DNA from: Zanthoxylum bungeanum
Taxonomy: Eukaryota; Streptophyta; Magnoliopsida; Sapindales; Rutaceae
Direction: 5' to 3'
Assembly: GCA_019454045.1 (NCBI GenBank)
Contig: SKCR01021379.1
Span: 61,192-125,191, forward strand
Length of the DNA: 64,000 nt
Of the stretch, positions 60,301 through 64,000 are shown piece after piece; within the stretch, counting starts at the first letter, position 1, and each line of letters opens with the position of its first letter. The notes under the pieces were generated by a model. It was not told the origin of the DNA. It was given only the letters and a program-made list of their open reading frames with translations, and made no database searches. Both the position numbers and the translations under genes were made by a program.

Positions 60301-60389
60301 AACCTGTTGGATTCAATATTCTTTTGTTTTGAAGTTGTCTTGACGCAATCTAAAACAGACCCATCAGCTACCATCGACCACCCTGCCAT
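57345..60389 (-). CDS. ARID-ELM2-SANT chromatin protein (ARID1/ARID2-like), two exons
   Basis: This is the only host gene seen, a nuclear DNA-binding protein. Exon 1 runs 60389-59197 and exon 2 58193-57345. The intron is 58194-59196, with donor CAG/GTACTT, acceptor ATCAG/AAG and phase 0. The total is about 680 codons. The ARID covers about residues 48-140 (FVRVFLEDICPRDNY, YRSVTKIGLWDLVA). In exon 2 come the ELM2 part (HIPVGPGFQAEVPEWTG) and a SANT/Myb-like block (LSWTDEEQKNFKKIV ... FFPSKSREELVSYYF). The stop is TAG 57347-57345. In Arabidopsis, ARID1 acts in the male germline with DUO1 and a histone deacetylase, and the ELM2-SANT pair is a deacetylase-recruiting module in other proteins. As read, exon 1 has a one-base frameshift at about 59776-59800, so the two halves (60389 to about 59780, then the frame of 59757-59182) are out of register. 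The domain call is secure, the orthology is not. Confidence 0.88.
58194..59196 (-). other. Intron of the ARID gene
   Basis: The intron is 1003 bases with GT-AG ends (GTACTT at 59196, ATCAG at 58194). Nearly half of it is a MITE insertion (58659-59100). No other exon-like frame is seen inside. Confidence 0.85.
58659..59100. mobile_element. MITE in the ARID intron, GGCGC-rich, 442 bp
   Basis: The ends CAATGTTATTAAAGGCACAA and GCGCCTTTGACAACTATGGC are imperfect inverted repeats. They are flanked by GGTGTCT (58652-58658 and 59101-59107), a 7-base direct duplication. GGCGC-type words (AAGGCGCACTAAGGCGCG, TAAGGCGCGCC) are subterminal. The superfamily is uncertain (hAT or Mutator type). The 79-codon plus frame at 58648 overlaps it and is not a gene. 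Confidence 0.8.
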
Positions 60390-60720
60390 GGATTTTGGAT
60401 TTCGAGTTCAAAACCCTAAGAACAAATTATTCTAGTTTGTAACCTTATCGATTCCCATCAACAAAACTAGAACTTAAACCAAAACGAAAACGAAAACGAA
60501 AACAAGATTTCGATAAATTAATTTTGTACGTACAAACAAAGTTGTAATAATTAATGCAGAGATTTAGACCTTAAACAATGCCAACAAGTACCAATCTATC
60601 ATATAGTTTTGGCGGGAAAAGATTGATCTAGGGTTTTGAAGTCAAAGAACCCGTGAAAGTTTTATTAGGTCCCCCCTCTCTCTCATACTCTTAGAGAGAG
60701 AAAGAAAGAGCCACACTACT
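60390..60720 (-). promoter_or_regulatory. 5' UTR and proximal promoter of the ARID gene
   Basis: On the plus strand, TTTTGGCGGGAAAA at 60607-60620 is a full E2F-type site. TAGGGTTTT at 60629-60637 is an inverted telo-box (AAAACCCTA on the coding strand), eight bases away. A CT/GA-rich patch lies at 60666-60710 and an (AAAACG)n run at 60480-60503. No clear TATA box is seen, which is common for such genes. The transcription start is not known, so the E2F and telo-box pair could lie in the promoter or the 5' UTR. Confidence 0.6.
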
Positions 60721-61620
60721 ATGTCTATATTTCAATTTGTTCAACAGATTCAGATAGTTTTATTTAGATTTTGTGCATTTGTTAGGTTGCCATTTTCTGG
60801 AAATTTGAAAAACAAAGAGAAACAAACATTACCAGAGTATATTTTGTTGGCTTTGAATTGAAGAATGAGACCTTGCTTGTTTGTTCAGTGACCTCCTTGG
60901 ACTTTGCCTTTTTCTCTTTCCTTTCCCAATAAATTTCTCAACTTGTATTTTTAGCCCCTCTCTCTTTCAAGGGTAACAAAAAAAAAAAAAATTTCAAGTT
61001 GAGAATTGGGACAAAGTTATAGAATAGGGTTTTGAAGAATGGTTCTATTTCAATCCTCATCATTTATAGCTCTCATGATTGGCTAACCTTGAGTTAATTA
61101 TTGACTATGGGTTTGTGTTTGGGTTTAGGTATGGGTTGTGGATTTTCTTTTATTGTATAAGGGATATTTTAGGAATTTAAAATATTTGGATTGATAAACT
61201 TTATTGTCTTTTGAGAATCAAAAACCCACTTTGATTTTTGTTTATGATTAATATTAAAGTTGCACAATTTTTGTACAAATTAATGTGTCATATTAGAATT
61301 GATTTGGATGATATATGATTAATTTTTATTATGGATAAATTTTGACTTAAATTTAGACATTACAATCTTCCATATTGATATAGTCTTTTTTTTTGGGACA
61401 AACAACCTAGTTTCATTCATTCATTAATAGATAATGATACAAAGAAGTCCATTAGACTACATCAATACACATTTCATCCATAATAGAGTACAATCAGTAA
61501 AAACCATTAAAACGTATTGAAGAATATGGAGTAAATTATCTGAAAATTGATTTTATATGATTTTTGTATTTTATATCTGGACAAATACAGATTTCTCATC
61601 AGCTGCATAAAATTTTTTGT
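60721..61620. other. Upstream spacer of the ARID gene
   Basis: AT-rich sequence with a poly(A) run at 60979-60991 and a CATTCATTCATTAATAG stretch at 61414-61430. No gene is seen on either strand. Confidence 0.5.
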
Positions 61621-61785
61621 CACTACAAGAAAACGGTTTTTTAGCATCACTAAAAGAGGAAAAAGTCAGCGCTAAAAATTTTGACGTCGAAATATGGCGA
61701 CGTAGAAAATGGACGCTAAAAGCTTATCACAGAAAGGTTTCAGCGTCGACATTTTAGTGGGCGACGCTAAAATTATTAAAAAAAA

Positions 61786-61836
<51 letters not shown>

Positions 61837-62656
61837 TCAATAATTACATTTAGCGTCACCACCATTGGTGGGCCCCACACCTAGACCTATTATCATTAAA
61901 CTGTGGGTATAGCCTAAGCCTACACAATCCATATTTATAATTCTACAAATTCATATAATTAGTGTGACTTAAATTCTTGAAAATGTGTGGCATAATTACC
62001 ACTAGACTATGAGCTGTTTATTGTTATAAAATGTAAATAATAATATATATGTGCGCGCGCACGTATAATTAAAATATTAATAATAATTAATTATTATTAT
62101 TATAATAGTATTTTGAATATTATTATTTATAATTAATATATTATTAATAAGTAATAATAATATTTATTATTATAGTATTCTGAATATTATTATTTATAAT
62201 TAATAAGTTGTTATTGTTGTCGTCATCGTCGCGTCATCATCATCATCTGAATATTATTATTTATAATTAATATATTATTAATAATTTCTTGTTGTTGTTG
62301 TTATTATTATTATTATTATTATTATCATTATTATTATTATTATCATCATTATTATTATTATTTAAAGTCTTTGTAATACATCTAGTATCGCCAACTCAAT
62401 GTGCGACGTTAAAATATGAACATACAACGTCATTAATTAAGTTCGACGCTAATTTTTGACGATTCTTCATGTTTAGTGTCGATATTTAGTAGTCTAAGTT
62501 GAAAACCTTAACTTTTTACGTCGAAAGTACGTTGGCGACACTAAATATTTTAATTTTAACGTCGCATTTCCTGTCGATGCTAAACTATACATCTAGTAAT
62601 GATTTACTTGACGACGTTAAATCTTTGAATGTTAAAAAATTATTTTTCTTGTAGTG
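61621..62656. mobile_element. Non-autonomous CACTA element, 1036 bp
   Basis: The ends CACTACAAGAAAA (61621-61633) and TTTTTCTTGTAGTG (to 62656) are canonical CACTA inverted repeats. They are flanked by the 3-bp duplication TGT (61618-61620 and 62657-62659). Subterminal words GACGCTAAA/TTTAGCGTC occur at both ends. The middle has (AT)n at 61792-61832 and (ATT)n at about 62300-62365. There is no coding sequence. An autonomous CACTA element would have to move it in trans, and its subterminal words differ from those of the 56.3 kb element. Confidence 0.92.
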
Positions 62657-62950
62657 TGTGGAGTCAACTGTTAAATCCAACAATGGTTTTGGAGATTGTT
62701 AAAAGAGCAAATTATTATTTTTCTTCGGAGTTGGAAAATATATTATGTATATCGGGTTGTGAATTTTGATGAACCACTTCAATTTATTTTCATTTTGAGT
62801 AAAAAAAAAAAATTTGTTTTGCTTCATTGAGAGAAAGTTATGTGTTTTAATATTGAAGTGATAGATTCCCTCGAAAGAATGAGATATGTTTATGTGTTTT
62901 TAAAATGTATGCTTGTTGGATATCATATTCTCAAATTAGTAATAATTAAT

Positions 62951-64000
62951 TGTTGTCGACGGTTGTTTTTTATTATAAGGGTAATATGGGAAATTAATCC
63001 CTCGAACAAATCTCCCTCAACAGTGAATTTGTTTAGTTAGTAGGGAACCAAAAGCAGACAAGATAAACACAAAGTTTACGTGGTTCGGTGGAAAATTGCT
63101 CCTACCTACGTCCACGAGAGAAATAGAGATATTTTATTATTGGTCGGGGTCAAGACCGATCCAAGCTGCAAATGGAAAAATGAACTCACAAAGTGATTTA
63201 ACACCTCAGATCTTACACAAGTCCGGTACAATTCTCTCAAATGGTTAGGTAACTGATTAACTTTAAGCTTTTTCTATCTCTAATTCTTGAGTTCTTGCTT
63301 TTACAAGTTGTGAGAATCAAAATTTGCTAACGCTTGAATCTGAAACTTCAATCCCTTTATATAGGCTTCCAAATTCACTATTCCACCGCCTTTGACGTCA
63401 TCTCATGTCACTTACTCATCATTACAGCCATAACTCTCCTCAACTAAACTCGGCCACAGTTCCGGTTTGGAACTGAAACCGAAGCAGATAGACCATAAGG
63501 TTACAGTTACATCATATTCCGATTATGGTTCTCTATAATTTAGAACCGTAATCTTACGGTTCGATCCCTTTAAACCATATTTTTTTCTTTTCTTCTAAAA
63601 AAATAAAGGACCAAATCAATTTTTCTAGTTTGGTCCAGTTCTGGAACTGAACCGAACCGTGGCTAGGTATATTCTCAACCACATTCCAACTGGCCAATCA
63701 GATTAGCCTATTCCTCTGTAACTGTACCGGCCTATGGCGGCTCTGATATGCCACTGCACCGGCCTATGGTGGCTGGTAGGGGCTACTTCCTATAAGAATC
63801 ATTGCTTTTCCACAATCATCATTAGCCTTCTACTTATGGTATACGTCACACGACCTCAATACTAGTCAGCCTGTGATCCCATCTTCGTTCCTCGGGTCAG
63901 CTTACCAAGGCAGATAATACTAATCAAAGTTTTGCCCAACTCTCCAAAATAGGTCAGGTTGATACATTAGAACCTCATCGGGTCGGGCTCCACAAGCTCA
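62951..64000 (-). repeat. Family C LTR-like repeat, copy 3, running off the window
   Basis: It starts TGTTGTCGACGG on the plus strand, equivalent to TGTTTACGGCCG of copy 1. It then shares TTTACGTGGTTCGG, CCTACGTCCACGAGAGAAAT, CTTTATATAGGCTTCC and CTATTCCACCGCCTTTGACG. A hAT MITE lies inside it. The right end is outside the window. Confidence 0.65.
63445..63671. mobile_element. hAT-type MITE, 227 bp, in family C copy 3
   Basis: The ends TAAACTCGGCCAC and GTGGCTAGGTATA are imperfect inverted repeats. They are flanked by TCCTCAAC (63437-63444) and TTCTCAAC (63672-63679), an 8-bp duplication with one mismatch. Subterminal GTTCCGGTTTGGAAC and CTGGAACTGAACCGAACC resemble the hAT copies at 7072 and 36624, so it may be a short relative. 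Confidence 0.82.

Overview
The window is nuclear DNA from a flowering plant, most likely a eudicot. The evidence is the kinds of transposable element present (Ty1/copia, Ty3/gypsy, hAT, MULE, CACTA, LINE and a tRNA-derived SINE), GT-AG introns, AT-rich spacers and one intron-containing ARID-ELM2-SANT gene. Nothing in it looks bacterial, viral or organellar. I could not identify the species.

Layout. Positions 46-1290 hold the end of a Ty3/gypsy-like LTR with its primer-binding site, minus strand. Positions 1293-6713 hold copia copy A1, plus strand, which has lost its 5' LTR but keeps gag, protease, integrase, RT, RNase H and a 3' LTR. A LINE scrap (6714-7071) and a decayed hAT transposon (7072 to about 9810, minus) follow. 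Copia copy A2 (9811-13476, plus) is truncated at both ends and fused in frame to the gag of a different, SIRE-like copia element, whose own LTR is at 16699-17767. A LINE endonuclease fragment covers 17768-18380.

Positions 18382-36330 are one nested stack. An LTR-like repeat (family C) was entered by an hAT MITE (18539-18900) and by copia copy B (19762-36275, minus, target duplication ATTCT). Copy B was then entered by a long-LTR copia element N (24876-34809, plus, target duplication CTTAA). N has two nearly identical LTRs of about 2085 bp but a ruined coding region. A second, internally deleted hAT of the 7 kb family sits at 36624-38258.

Positions 38.3-49 kb are mostly LTR-derived spacer, a MITE nested in a MITE (44932-45482), another family C copy and gypsy LTR remnants. 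Positions 49050-50627 hold the SWIM plus OTU end of a MULE gene. It is followed by a 122-131 bp tandem array and a SINE with target duplications. Positions 54.5-56.65 kb are a CACTA element carrying a broken, spliced plant transposase gene and a subterminal repeat region.

The only host gene is at 57345-60389 on the minus strand. It is a two-exon ARID-ELM2-SANT chromatin protein gene with a MITE in its intron and, upstream, an E2F-type site beside a telo-box. As read, exon 1 carries a one-base frameshift in a short homopolymer, so it is either a sequence error or a damaged allele. The right end has a non-autonomous CACTA element (61621-62656) and a third family C copy with an hAT MITE inside it.

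The elements do not form a pathway. The window is a record of successive insertions, and target-site duplications allow many of them to be ordered. All comparisons between copies were made by eye.
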